Below, in pieces: positions 1-7,887 of a stretch of DNA of 64,000 bases (within the stretch, counting starts at the first letter, position 1; each line of letters opens with the position of its first letter). The notes below the pieces were generated by a model. The model was not told where the DNA came from. It ran no database searches and saw nothing but the letters and a program-made list of their open reading frames with translations. The position numbers and the translations under genes are program-made. Source of the stretch: GWE2-51-13 sp942492825 (lineage in GTDB: Bacteria; Bacillota_I; Bacilli_A; Erysipelotrichales; Erysipelotrichaceae). Location of the stretch: assembly GCA_942492825.1 (NCBI GenBank), contig OW818635.1:1674001-1738000 (forward strand). Reading direction: 5' to 3'.

Positions 1-344
1 GGCGACAAGAGATCAAGAACCTGGTCATTGATTCGATCGACTTCACTAAGTTACAGGATGGCGTGTACGTAGGTGAATATAAAGGAACAAGAGATAGTTT
101 CCGCAATACAAAAGTACAAGTAACCGTTGCTTCAGGCGAAGTGGTTGAAATCACCGTACTTCAAGGGGTTTTGGATAAACAGGGAAAGCCGGTCAAAATG
201 ATCGGAGGGTTGTCCGTTGACGACTTGTCGGATCGAGTGCTCTCGAAGCAAACGTTACAAGTGGACATTATCAGTGGCGCGACCCTTTCCTCCAAAGCAC
301 ACCTCGAAGCTGTAGAGAATGCGATCGAGCAGGCTGTTCAATAG
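1..344 (+). CDS. FMN-binding domain protein, 5' end outside window
   Basis: The reading frame is open from base 3 through the left edge, so the true start lies outside; a GTG at 63 is internal. The visible ~113 residues match an FMN_bind domain (PF04205): a DGVYxGEYKG strand at the start and an SGAT motif near the end (IISGATLSSKAH). In NqrC/RnfG relatives the threonine of this motif carries covalently attached FMN. A redox role at the membrane or outside is inferred from the family. It lies directly upstream of a flavodoxin-like gene on the same strand, so the two may share a flavin electron-transfer role. Confidence 0.85.
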   Translation, partial: RQEIKNLVIDSIDFTKLQDGVYVGEYKGTRDSFRNTKVQVTVASGEVVEITVLQGVLDKQGKPVKMIGGLSVDDLSDRVLSKQTLQVDIISGATLSSKAHLEAVENAIEQAVQ

Positions 345-418
345 TAACTTCAGTTATTCATGATGATGATTCGGTTAAAGTGGGACTCAAATACGAGTCC
401 GGAAAGAAGGTTCTGATT

Positions 419-838
419 ATGAATGAAATTGGTATCGTATATGCGACCAAAACAAAGCACTCCCAAAGATATGCCGAAGCGATCGGCAATGTGCTGAATG
501 TGAAGGCGGAAAATATCGCACATAAGCCGACACTGAAGAATGTTGACCTATTGTTTATCGTCGGGGGCATTTACGCCGGAAAGAGCATGCCTGAACTATT
601 AACTTACGTACAATCTCTAAACAAGGATCACGTTAAGCAAGCTGTACTGGTAACCTCAAACGCGGCAGCGAAACTGAAACAAGTTCAAGTTCGCAGTATC
701 CTCGAAGAAAAGGGAATCAAGGTATTGGATGAAATCGTTTGTCCGGGTAACTTTCTATTCCTTAGAGCAGGTCATCCCAATGCGTCCGATGTACAGACGG
801 CGGTTGATTTTGCGAAGCGGGTATCGATCCGCATTTAG
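419..838 (+). CDS. flavodoxin-like protein
   Basis: 139 residues. The frame is open further upstream, but the ATG at 419 is chosen because GAAGG lies about 8 bases before it and the product then begins directly with a flavodoxin first strand (IGIVYATKTKHSQRYAEAI). That T-K-T-K-H-S-Q segment sits where flavodoxins hold the FMN phosphate-binding loop. A second strand ending LLFIVGGIYAGK fits the next flavin-contacting loop. The product is about the length of a minimal flavodoxin domain. It is probably a cytoplasmic electron carrier or an FMN-dependent oxidoreductase partner of the FMN-binding protein upstream. Substrate unknown. Confidence 0.75.
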   Translation: MNEIGIVYATKTKHSQRYAEAIGNVLNVKAENIAHKPTLKNVDLLFIVGGIYAGKSMPELLTYVQSLNKDHVKQAVLVTSNAAAKLKQVQVRSILEEKGIKVLDEIVCPGNFLFLRAGHPNASDVQTAVDFAKRVSIRI

Positions 839-908
839 AAATCCTAAATCGATTCGAGTTTGATGATTTATTAGACCAGTGTATAGTCCAAATAAAAATT
901 TCAGTCTT

Positions 909-946
909 AAAAGAAACCGTTGAGGCTAGTGCTCAGCGGTTTCTTT
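909..946 (+). terminator. rho-independent terminator after flavodoxin gene
   Basis: Inverted repeat AAAAGAAACCGTTGAG / CTCAGCGGTTTCTTT with one G-T pair and a short loop, 70 bases after the flavodoxin stop. The right arm itself is T-rich. Confidence 0.7.
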
Positions 947-1054
947 CAACAATTATCCTTTGAATTCATTATTTAAGATTCTTTAGCTTTTTCATGGATC
1001 CTGTGAACCACTCGGTTGATAACTCGAATCAAGTTCTTCGCTTTTTAGAAGGAA

Positions 1055-1083
1055 TAAAAAAAGAAGAGGTTAATCCTCTTCTT
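1055..1083 (-). terminator. terminator overlapping the rmuC stop codon
   Basis: Perfect 9-bp stem AAGAAGAGG (1061-1069) / CCTCTTCTT (1075-1083). On the minus strand it is followed by a run of seven T. The rmuC stop codon (1070-1072) lies in the 5-base loop. Confidence 0.85.
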
Positions 1084-2404
1084 CGGTAGTATCGACAGTA
1101 TCAAGTAAAGATGAAGATGTTGGGATGTCCAAGGTGGACACATCGCGGAGTTTGCGTTGGATTTTCTTGGTGCGGACACCGACCAGTTTATCCAGTTCAT
1201 CCCCAGTCTGTGCGATGCGATTCTGTGCGACGGCGAGTACTTTCGAGAAGGTCTCGAACTCAGTCTTAACGGCTGCCAGAACATTCCACACTTCGGAACT
1301 CCGTTTCTGGATGGCCAAGGTCTTAAAGCCCATCTGTAAGCTATTCAGTAAGGCTGCCATGGTCGTAGGACCGGCGATGTTGATCTTGTAATCCCGTTGT
1401 AGACTTTCGACCAAACCTCTTCGTACGGCTTCCGCATAGAGTCCTTCGATGGGAAGAAACAATATCGCGAAGTCGGTGGTAAAGGGGGGCTCGACATATT
1501 TATCGTGGATATCTTTCGCAAACATCTTGATCTTGCGTTCCAATGCGGTTGCCAAGGTTTCGATCTCCACTTTATCCATACGGTCATAGGCATCGTTGAG
1601 TGCCAAGTAATCTTCGACCGGGAACTTCGAGTCAATCGGTAGATAAACAGGTGTTTCTCCATCTCCCGGAAGTTTGATTGCGAATTCGACCGGATTTCTT
1701 CCCGAAGATTTGGTGACAACGTTGGTTTCGTATTGTTCGGGGGCCAGAATCTGCTCTAAGATGGCGCCTAATTGGATTTCACCCAAGATCCCGCGGGTCT
1801 TTACGTTGGATAACACTTTCTTCAAATCTCCGACACCTGTCGCCAAGCTCTGCATTTCTCCCAAGCCTTTGTAGACTTGTTCAAGTTGCGAAGAGACTTG
1901 TTGGAAGGATTTACTGATTCGTTCTTCGAGTGTTTTCTGCAGTTTTTCGTCGACCGTATTGCGCATCTCATCCAGTTTCTTCCCGTTATCTTCCTGAAGG
2001 GACGTCAATCGTTTCTCGACCGTTTCCCGGATGTTTTCAAGTTTGGTTTCGTTGGTGACCGATGTATTCTGCAGGATGACCGAAATCTGCGATAAGGATG
2101 CCAGGACGTTCTTCTGTAGATTTTCCTGCGACAATGCAAGCAATCCGGTCAATTCGGCCAAACGTTTGTCCAAAGCTTCGGTTCCGCTGGATGCGTTTTG
2201 TGTCAAGAGTTCGCCGAAGAGTTTGAGTCCGCGGTTGGTTTCTTCCGCGATGTTGCGTTGGCTTTGTCCGATCTGTTCCGACAGTCCGCGTTGGTCGCGT
2301 TCGAGTTGTTGGACAAGAGTTTTCGCAGGTTTCTGGTGAATGATAATCACAACAACCAGTAATATTACGTTTAGTATTGTTAGCGCGATGAGTATTTCGT
2401 CCAT
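1070..2404 (-). CDS. rmuC: DNA recombination protein RmuC
   Basis: 444 residues. An N-terminal membrane segment (about residues 4-22) is followed by a long predicted coiled coil (about 25-190) and then the conserved RmuC nuclease-like domain, recognisable by VKTRGILGEIQLGAILEQIL and the later DSKFPVEDY and PTTMAALLNSLQMGF segments. The RmuC family is thought to limit DNA rearrangement between inverted repeats, and the core is distantly related to PD-(D/E)XK nucleases. Length and domain order are normal. It is a monocistronic minus-strand gene ending in a strong hairpin that contains its own stop codon. Confidence 0.95.
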   Translation of the reverse strand: MDEILIALTILNVILLVVVIIIHQKPAKTLVQQLERDQRGLSEQIGQSQRNIAEETNRGLKLFGELLTQNASSGTEALDKRLAELTGLLALSQENLQKNVLASLSQISVILQNTSVTNETKLENIRETVEKRLTSLQEDNGKKLDEMRNTVDEKLQKTLEERISKSFQQVSSQLEQVYKGLGEMQSLATGVGDLKKVLSNVKTRGILGEIQLGAILEQILAPEQYETNVVTKSSGRNPVEFAIKLPGDGETPVYLPIDSKFPVEDYLALNDAYDRMDKVEIETLATALERKIKMFAKDIHDKYVEPPFTTDFAILFLPIEGLYAEAVRRGLVESLQRDYKINIAGPTTMAALLNSLQMGFKTLAIQKRSSEVWNVLAAVKTEFETFSKVLAVAQNRIAQTGDELDKLVGVRTKKIQRKLRDVSTLDIPTSSSLLDTVDTTEEED

Positions 2405-2505
2405 AGTTTGTACCTCGGGTTTATTGTATCGGTTCTATCATAAAACAACAAGCCTTGCCTGCGATTGCGACGAAGTTGTACGCAAACAGTATCACATAAC
2501 AAGTA

Positions 2506-2533
2506 AAGGGCTCTCCTTTTTTGGAAAGCCCTT
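2506..2533 (-). terminator. probable terminator after the VOC gene
   Basis: Stem AAGGGCT / AGCCCTT located just beyond the stop codon of the minus-strand VOC gene. The following T-run on the minus strand is poor, so efficiency is uncertain. Confidence 0.5.
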
Positions 2534-2539
2534 GTTTAA

Positions 2540-3424
2540 CTATTTTTCTTCGTAGACCCGTTTGAGTTCCGCGATATCGAACTTTTTCATCTGTAAGAAC
2601 GCTTGCGTTACCCTTGCTTGTGTTTCGGGATCACTATGGGTCATCATTTCGTCCATTTCACTTGGGACGATTTGCCACGAGAATCCGTACTTGTCTTTGA
2701 GCCATCCGCACTGTTCGGACTCGGGCACAAAGCTGAGGGCGTTCCAATAGTAATCGATTTCTTCCTGATTCTCGCAGAAGACAACATAGGAGATTGCTTC
2801 GTTAAAGCTAAATTGATGATCCAAGGCACTATCCATCGCGGCGAAGTCGACGTCCTCCAAGGTATAGCCGATGTAATTGATGTGTTCAGGCAGATCCGGA
2901 AGAGCGCCTTCGCCATAGCGGCTGATATCGCCGATCTTGGCGTTCTTGAAGATGGAGACATAGAAACGGATGGCTTCTTCGCACTTTCCGTTCACATCCC
3001 CCACAAACAATTGTGTCGGGGTGATGCGTTGAGGGATGTCGATCGGTCCGACATAAATCAGTTGCCAGGACACACCGAATTTGTCATTGACCCAACTATA
3101 TCGTTCGCTATAGGGATAGGCATCTAAGGGCATCAGGACACTTCCGCCTTCGACCAGTTTCGCATGAAGTTCATTGACTTCTTCTTTTGTCTGGCAAGCG
3201 ACCATAAAGCTGACGGATGGGTTAAGCGTAAAGTAAGGTCCGGCACTGATGAACATGAAGTCCATGCCACAGATCGTCAATGAGACTGACAGGGCATCGC
3301 CGCTTGGGGTGTCTTCCAATACATATCGACTCTTTTCTTTCGAGTCCGGAAAAACGCTGACATAAAAGTCAGCCGCTTCGCCGGCTTGGGTATCGAACCA
3401 AAGATGGGGTACGATCTTTTGCAT
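2540..3424 (-). CDS. tandem VOC (PhnB-like) domain protein
   Basis: 294 residues. The start at 3424 is chosen over an upstream in-frame one because GGAGG lies 5 bases before it and the product begins MQKIVPHLWFDTQAGEAADF, the usual opening of PhnB/YdcA-like proteins. Two similar halves are visible: FYVSVFPDSK...GPYFTLNPSVSFMV...WQLIYVG and FYVSIFKNAK...FSFNEAISYVV...WQIVP. The family (PF06983, formerly mislabelled 3-demethylubiquinone methyltransferase) has the vicinal-oxygen-chelate fold. Biochemical roles are mostly unknown, so no substrate is proposed. It stands alone, divergent from the transaldolase gene. Confidence 0.88.
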   Translation of the reverse strand: MQKIVPHLWFDTQAGEAADFYVSVFPDSKEKSRYVLEDTPSGDALSVSLTICGMDFMFISAGPYFTLNPSVSFMVACQTKEEVNELHAKLVEGGSVLMPLDAYPYSERYSWVNDKFGVSWQLIYVGPIDIPQRITPTQLFVGDVNGKCEEAIRFYVSIFKNAKIGDISRYGEGALPDLPEHINYIGYTLEDVDFAAMDSALDHQFSFNEAISYVVFCENQEEIDYYWNALSFVPESEQCGWLKDKYGFSWQIVPSEMDEMMTHSDPETQARVTQAFLQMKKFDIAELKRVYEEK

Positions 3425-3599
3425 GATTTCCTCCAGGATTGGGAAACTTGTTTCCCGTTGTGCTTCCATTGTATCCGAATTCCACCTTACTTACATCCAC
3501 AGTGACCTTCAACCAACACTTTCACTCTGTTCTTTCGATTTTTGGATTCGCCATCTTCACGTAACAGGAGTAAACTTGAACTATGAGGAGGATTTACCC

Positions 3600-4244
3600 A
3601 TGTATCTTGACACAGCGAACCTAAAAGATATCGACCAAGCCCTGAAATCCGGCGTGTTTGTGGGATTGACGACCAATCCTGCGATCCTTCACCGTGAAAG
3701 CGTCAACCGTAACCCACGTATTCAAGAAATCCTACAACGCGATCTTGAGATCGTTTATGTCCAAGTCATTGGGGAGACCGTCGAAGATCGTCTTGAAGAT
3801 GCGGAATTGATCCTGGCACTGAATCCAAATAAGATCGGAATCAAAATCCCGCTTGACCAAGTCGGTTTAGAAACAGTCAAACGATTCAAACAACTTCATC
3901 CCAGAGTCCCGGTATTAGGAACCGCCATCTATACCGCGACCCAAGCGATCTTAGGGGTCTTGGCCGGTTGTGATACCTTGGCACCGTACGTCAATAGAAT
4001 GTTGGTGTCCGGAATCGACCCGTACGCGGAAATCGCGGCGATGCGTCAGTTCATCGACGAACGTGATTCGCATTGTCGGATCATTGCGGCTAGCTTCAAG
4101 CAAGCCCAACAAGTGACTCTTGCATTGAATGCTGGAGCGCATACCTGCACTTTGCCGTTTGATATCTTTGAGAAGATGATCGATGTCCCACAGGCCGTCG
4201 ATGCGATCAAGGTGTTTAACGAAAAGGGAAGAGAAGTATTCTGA
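3600..4244 (+). CDS. transaldolase / fructose-6-phosphate aldolase family
   Basis: 214 residues. ATG at 3600 follows GAGGAGG by about 8 bases; the longer open frame upstream has no ribosome site. The protein starts MYLDTANLKDI and contains GLTTNPAI and GIKIPLDQVG, where the lysine is the Schiff-base residue of the small (TalC/FSA-type) transaldolases, plus TAIYTATQAILGVLAGC and YVNRM. The enzyme acts in the non-oxidative pentose phosphate pathway or as an aldolase cleaving fructose 6-phosphate; sequence alone does not decide which. Single-gene unit closed by a strong terminator. Confidence 0.92.
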   Translation: MYLDTANLKDIDQALKSGVFVGLTTNPAILHRESVNRNPRIQEILQRDLEIVYVQVIGETVEDRLEDAELILALNPNKIGIKIPLDQVGLETVKRFKQLHPRVPVLGTAIYTATQAILGVLAGCDTLAPYVNRMLVSGIDPYAEIAAMRQFIDERDSHCRIIAASFKQAQQVTLALNAGAHTCTLPFDIFEKMIDVPQAVDAIKVFNEKGREVF

Positions 4245-4253
4245 GATAAAATA

Positions 4254-4293
4254 AACTGTCGACTCTTTCCAAAAGAACGTCGACAGTTTTTTT
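4254..4293 (+). terminator. strong terminator after the transaldolase gene
   Basis: AACTGTCGAC / GTCGACAGTT stem followed by seven T, ten bases after the stop codon. Confidence 0.9.
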
Positions 4294-4299
4294 GTGTAA

Positions 4300-5485
4300 T
4301 TAAGTCTTGTCAGGATACTTCTTAGAAAACCATTCCGCATTCTCAGTGTGTACGGGAATGATTCGAGTCGGGTTCACTTTTTCAATAAGTCGAACAAGAG
4401 CATTCTCGTCCGCATGTCCGCTTGTGTGATGATTTACGACGTTGAGTCCCATTCGCTCACATTCTTCGATAAAAGACTGTACTTCAAGCTTCTTAAGATA
4501 GCCTGACCAAAACGAGTAAATGAGGACTCCATTTTTCAAACGACATCATTTTACTTAAGCTTACTAAATGATTTAGCATGCTAGTTCGAACGCACATTAC
4601 AAACCGAGATTTAGCGGTAGTCGCTTTCCTGATCTTGCTTGACCCATATTGGTTAAATAGTGTGTATCGATTTGATTTTCCATCCAACTGATACGTAAGA
4701 AATACTCTTACTTTCTCAAAGTCGATTGGATTTGGGATTCCATGGCGAATCGAGCTTGTTATTTCAGCTAAGTACGTATCCACCAGAAACAATCGATCAC
4801 TTTGAATGGCTGCTCGATACATCGTCACGATGCGATCAACATTCATTGAAGACATCAGAACAAACACCGGACCCGAATGAGTTCTCATAGAATCGAGAAT
4901 TTCTTTTTCGAGTGATTTCTCGGTTTGCGCAATATATCCATTACGTGATAACGTAGTGCCTTCGCAGATTAATTTATTAATGTTTGTTGGTAACGCATCG
5001 AACAACCATTCGCTCGGTTTACGGCCATTCGCCCGAAAGTCACCTGTGTATAGTACATTATCGTTTTCTGTTTCAGCGAACAACATATAGCTGTCGAATG
5101 CGGAATGATCGCACAAGAACGGAGTGACTTTAATATCTCCGACTAGTATCGGTTTTTTGTGTTGAAGAAATCCAGTTACTTTGAAGTTCTCTTTTTGAAG
5201 ATATCGGTTTGATGCTTGGACAATCCCGTAACTCTTTTCACCTATATAAACCGGAATATCTTGATTCACCTTATAAATAAGTCCAAGGTGATCGCTATGA
5301 TAATGTGAGATGAAAATAGCATCGAAGTCCTTCTTATCAAAGAGTCCTTCAATATTCGGTAGACTTAGATTATTCTCGGGGTCAAGATCAAGCCCGATAT
5401 CAAATAGAATTCGAGTCGTTCCAGAATCAATCTCTATAATGTTTCCACCGATCCTGTCGAAACCACGATGTACTTTAATGTTCAT
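4300..5485 (-). pseudogene. beta-CASP metallo-beta-lactamase-fold hydrolase, frameshifted
   Basis: The N-terminal part (frame 4493-5485) shows the metal motif HYHSDH, then CDHSAFDSY, LYTGDFRANGR and CEGTTLSR, as in beta-CASP/RNase J-like RNA-processing hydrolases. The C-terminal part (4300-4539) is in another frame and carries the matching HTSGHADENAL and IIPVHTENAEWF tail. Removing one A from the minus-strand A5 run (T5 at 4532-4536 on the plus strand) would join them into about 395 residues (SFENGVLIYSFWSG across the junction). The gene is therefore frameshifted or affected by a homopolymer sequencing error. ATG at 5485 lies 4 bases after the upstream gene; no good ribosome site is seen, so coupling is likely. 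A TTG at 5518 is an alternative start. Confidence 0.75.
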
Positions 5486-5489
5486 GATC

Positions 5490-6359
5490 TTAGAGGAGAA
5501 TTGCTTTCGAGTAATCAATTGCCATTGTTTGTTTGGTTGTTGAGGGTGGCAATATGAGTACTTTTAGCGGTATTGAGTAAGTGACACCGCGCATATGATT
5601 TCTCACATAGTCCACATCTTTGGAATAGTCTGCCAATAAAAACAAGACTTCAACATCGCACTTGTCAAACACATCGACACTCCAGTTAACAAGTCCAAGT
5701 TCCACTTTATTTCTAACAATGTTGTTCACGGATTGAATTAATTGGGAATACGTATTTACATCATTGATGATCGCCAAAATGTCATTGAAATGCTTTAAGA
5801 GACTCGAACTACCTCCAATTTTATCCCCGTACTTATTCTCGATTAAGACCAATTTGTCTCCATCAGGTCCTGAGTAAATTCCAATCATATCAATACGGAA
5901 TTTAGCTCCGTTACTCGTCTGACCAGCATACTCGATATCGATTATTCGAAAACTACCTTGGTTTTGTTTAATCAAATTGTGTTGAAAATCCCGTTCGGCA
6001 TTTTTGTGTACATTAAGCCAAGTATCCATTTCATGTCGAATGATACTAAATTCTTTTAGAAAATCACCGGGGTTATATTTATCGATACCCTGGATGTGTT
6101 GAAGCATACTGTCATCATCTTTATTCAAGCAGTATTTCTCATCAAAATCGATTCTATATTTATTTGATCTTCTCAGAAAAGAAATCTTTGCCGCATTACC
6201 GCCTCGATAATAAAGATTGATATAATTCCTTCGTATTTCTAGACAAAGATTTGGATCCGATTTTACTAGGCTAAGAAATCCCTGAAGTCTTCCATTCTTC
6301 AAATCTTCTATAAAATTATCATCAATGCCTCTAACATAAGGATCAATATTGGTTGACAT
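5490..6359 (-). CDS. uncharacterised protein with PD-(D/E)XK-like motif
   Basis: 289 residues, not a family recognised with confidence. The middle contains FRIDMIGIYSG followed by LVLIENKYGDK: an Asp (157) and then Glu-Asn-Lys (174-176) on a predicted strand, the spacing of a PD-(D/E)XK nuclease core. A preceding helix has ERDFQHNL (from Glu122). The N-terminal ~120 residues are rich in charged residues and have no recognised domain. No membrane segment or signal peptide. It is the first gene of a two-gene unit with the beta-CASP hydrolase (4-base gap). Base composition is AT-richer than the housekeeping genes, which suggests acquired DNA. Nuclease activity is inference only. Confidence 0.6.
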   Translation of the reverse strand: MSTNIDPYVRGIDDNFIEDLKNGRLQGFLSLVKSDPNLCLEIRRNYINLYYRGGNAAKISFLRRSNKYRIDFDEKYCLNKDDDSMLQHIQGIDKYNPGDFLKEFSIIRHEMDTWLNVHKNAERDFQHNLIKQNQGSFRIIDIEYAGQTSNGAKFRIDMIGIYSGPDGDKLVLIENKYGDKIGGSSSLLKHFNDILAIINDVNTYSQLIQSVNNIVRNKVELGLVNWSVDVFDKCDVEVLFLLADYSKDVDYVRNHMRGVTYSIPLKVLILPPSTTKQTMAIDYSKAILL

Positions 6360-6510
6360 CTCCCCACCCTTTCTAATGTATTTTTCTTCAGTATATCAGT
6401 ATCTAATTATGAACAGAACGTGTGTTTAGAATAATGCGGTCTTCTTAAGCAATTGTACAAATTTAAAACCATCAAAAGAATGACTTGGACATTAACTTGT
6501 TGAAAGGTAT

Positions 6511-6530
6511 AAAAAAAGCACTTTCGTGCT
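6511..6530 (-). terminator. terminator after DUF898 gene
   Basis: AGCAC-TTTC-GTGCT hairpin adjoining the DUF898 stop codon, followed on the minus strand by seven T. Confidence 0.8.
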
Positions 6531-6835
6531 CAGTAGGCAAAGATGGTATTCTTGACTTTCCACTTCTCCAAAGCGATGTTGACCCAGAAACCATAAATCC
6601 CAAAGGTTATGATCGTAAGTAATAACCATTTGATCCAATTCCCGAACAATCCGATTGCGGTTCCGGAGAACTTTAACCGACGTCCTTCGATGACGGTATG
6701 GTTGATACGCCATCCATAGACCATGCATAAAGCCCAAGGGTAACAGATCCCAAAGGTTATGATGGTAACGAAGTAGCCAAGCAACGACCATCCGATCAAC
6801 GATAATAATCCTCCGTCAAAATATGAACCTTTCAT
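6530..6835 (-). CDS. DUF898 (YjgN-like) small membrane protein
   Basis: 101 residues with two similar hydrophobic units: LLGYFVTIITFGICYPWALC and WLLLTIITFGIYGFWVNIAL. The TIITFGI-Y-P/F-W signature and HTVIEGRRLKFSGTAIGLF are diagnostic of DUF898/YjgN membrane proteins, here a single short copy where proteobacterial members carry several. Start at 6835 is supported by GGAGG five bases upstream. Function of the family is unknown. The gene precedes its own terminator and follows the acetyltransferase gene on the same strand with a 33-base gap. Confidence 0.85.
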   Translation of the reverse strand: MKGSYFDGGLLSLIGWSLLGYFVTIITFGICYPWALCMVYGWRINHTVIEGRRLKFSGTAIGLFGNWIKWLLLTIITFGIYGFWVNIALEKWKVKNTIFAY

Positions 6836-6868
6836 CGTTTCCTCCCAATCGCATTGCGATCCCCTTTT

Positions 6869-7408
6869 TTATTCGTCTGCGGGATTGATGATCCCGTAGG
6901 TGTAATGGTCTTCCCATTTTCCGTTAATGTTGACATTCTTACGTGCCAATCCTTCACGGACAAATCCGCACTTCTCCAAGACACGTTGCGAAGCGACATT
7001 GCGTGGCATGACACCGGCTTCGATGCGATGGAGTTTCAATTCTTCGAATCCGAACTTAACGATCAATCCCAAAGCTTCGGTCGCATATCCTTTTCCGTTA
7101 TGTGCTTCATCCAACGAATAGCCAACGTAACAACTCTGAATGCCACCGCGCAAGATATCACTTAATGCGATCGTTCCGATGAGTTCGTTCGTTTCATTGA
7201 GGAAGATTCCAAAACGATACATGCCATCGTTTTCCCACGCGATGGATGCTCTTTTAATATTCTCGACTTGTCGTTCCAACGTAAAGAATACATCCGTACG
7301 AGTGATGGTAAAACGATCAAAGAACGCACGATTGCGCACTTCCAGATCTAGGAGCTGATGCGCGTTGGCGACAATGAGTTTACGTATACTGACTCGCTCT
7401 GATTTCAT
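6869..7408 (-). CDS. GNAT acetyltransferase, RimJ/RimL type
   Basis: 179 residues. The product has the GNAT fold signature VGYSLDEAHNGKGYATEAL (acetyl-CoA pyrophosphate loop in the family), a FGFEELKLHRIEAGVMPRN strand and SQRVLEKCGFVREG at the end, all typical of ribosomal-protein N-terminal acetyltransferases of the RimJ/RimL group. Members acetylate protein N-termini or small amines; the substrate here cannot be told. ATG at 7408 is preferred to an adjacent upstream TTG. Together with the DUF898 gene it may form a two-gene unit. Confidence 0.9.
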   Translation of the reverse strand: MKSERVSIRKLIVANAHQLLDLEVRNRAFFDRFTITRTDVFFTLERQVENIKRASIAWENDGMYRFGIFLNETNELIGTIALSDILRGGIQSCYVGYSLDEAHNGKGYATEALGLIVKFGFEELKLHRIEAGVMPRNVASQRVLEKCGFVREGLARKNVNINGKWEDHYTYGIINPADE

Positions 7409-7580
7409 CAAGGATTCCTACCTTTCAGCATCTATGATAATCCAATTCGAAGTTGAAAAATGCTATCTAGATAATCACATATATCGTAATTAATAGTATC
7501 ATACTGGATACTGAAATGAATGCATTTTCAGAATTGAATCCACATTTCTTATGATAGAATTACGATAGATTGAAAGAGAT

Positions 7581-7607
7581 AAAAAAACTGTGATTGCAGT
7601 CACAGTT
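7581..7607 (-). terminator. orphan minus-strand terminator or attenuator
   Basis: Perfect 8-bp stem AACTGTGA / TCACAGTT followed on the minus strand by seven T. No convincing gene ends here. Immediately upstream on the minus strand is a second small stem AGTAGT / ACTACT (7615-7631). It lies about 170 bases ahead of the acetyltransferase start, so it could be a leader attenuator, the end of a small RNA, or the remnant of a lost gene. Confidence 0.55.
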
Positions 7608-7704
7608 CTCCATGAGTAGTTTGCCACTACTGGATGGTTCAAATCAAGTATAACTACTGCGGAGAGAATTTTCAAGAATTTCAATCGAGAAAGGAATGTG
7701 ATTA

Positions 7705-7812
7705 ATGAGAATGCATTACATTTATCGTTCCTCTATGAAGTTGAAGGATGGAACAACAATCTTCGCAAAAAATTACGGAAAAAAGGCATTTAAGATCTTT
7801 ATCAAAGACTAA
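7705..7812 (+). CDS. small basic protein, 35 residues
   Basis: ATG at 7705 follows AAAGGA at a usable distance. The frame reads MRMHYIYRSSMKLKDG, then TTIFAKNYGKKAFKIFIKD, and stops with TAA at 7810. A perfect 10-bp terminator begins 5 bases later, making a complete small transcription unit. The product is very basic, has no membrane segment, and its K-x-KDGT-x-x-x-AKNYGKKAFK-I layout looks like a compact conserved fold rather than chance translation. Function unknown. It sits in an otherwise gene-free gap between the acetyltransferase and the methyltransferase genes and is convergent with the latter. Confidence 0.65.
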   Translation: MRMHYIYRSSMKLKDGTTIFAKNYGKKAFKIFIKD

Positions 7813-7817
7813 TAATT

Positions 7818-7846
7818 AGAGTGTGTGTGGCACACACTCTTTTATT
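7818..7846 (+). terminator. strong terminator after the 35-residue gene
   Basis: AGAGTGTGTG-TGG-CACACACTCT, a perfect 10-bp stem with a 3-base loop, followed by TTTATTTT. It may also serve the convergent methyltransferase gene. Confidence 0.9.
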
Positions 7847-7887
7847 TTGACTTAAAAGATTGTATTAAATGACCAGTTCAAGAGATC

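Noticed and set aside
4520..4545. Programmed ribosomal frameshift in the metallohydrolase gene
   Set aside because: No slippery heptamer with downstream pseudoknot or internal Shine-Dalgarno is evident; a plain homopolymer indel is simpler.
7499..7684. Minus-strand 61-codon ORF over the orphan hairpin
   Set aside because: TTG start without ribosome site, and the frame runs straight through a perfect terminator stem and its T-run.
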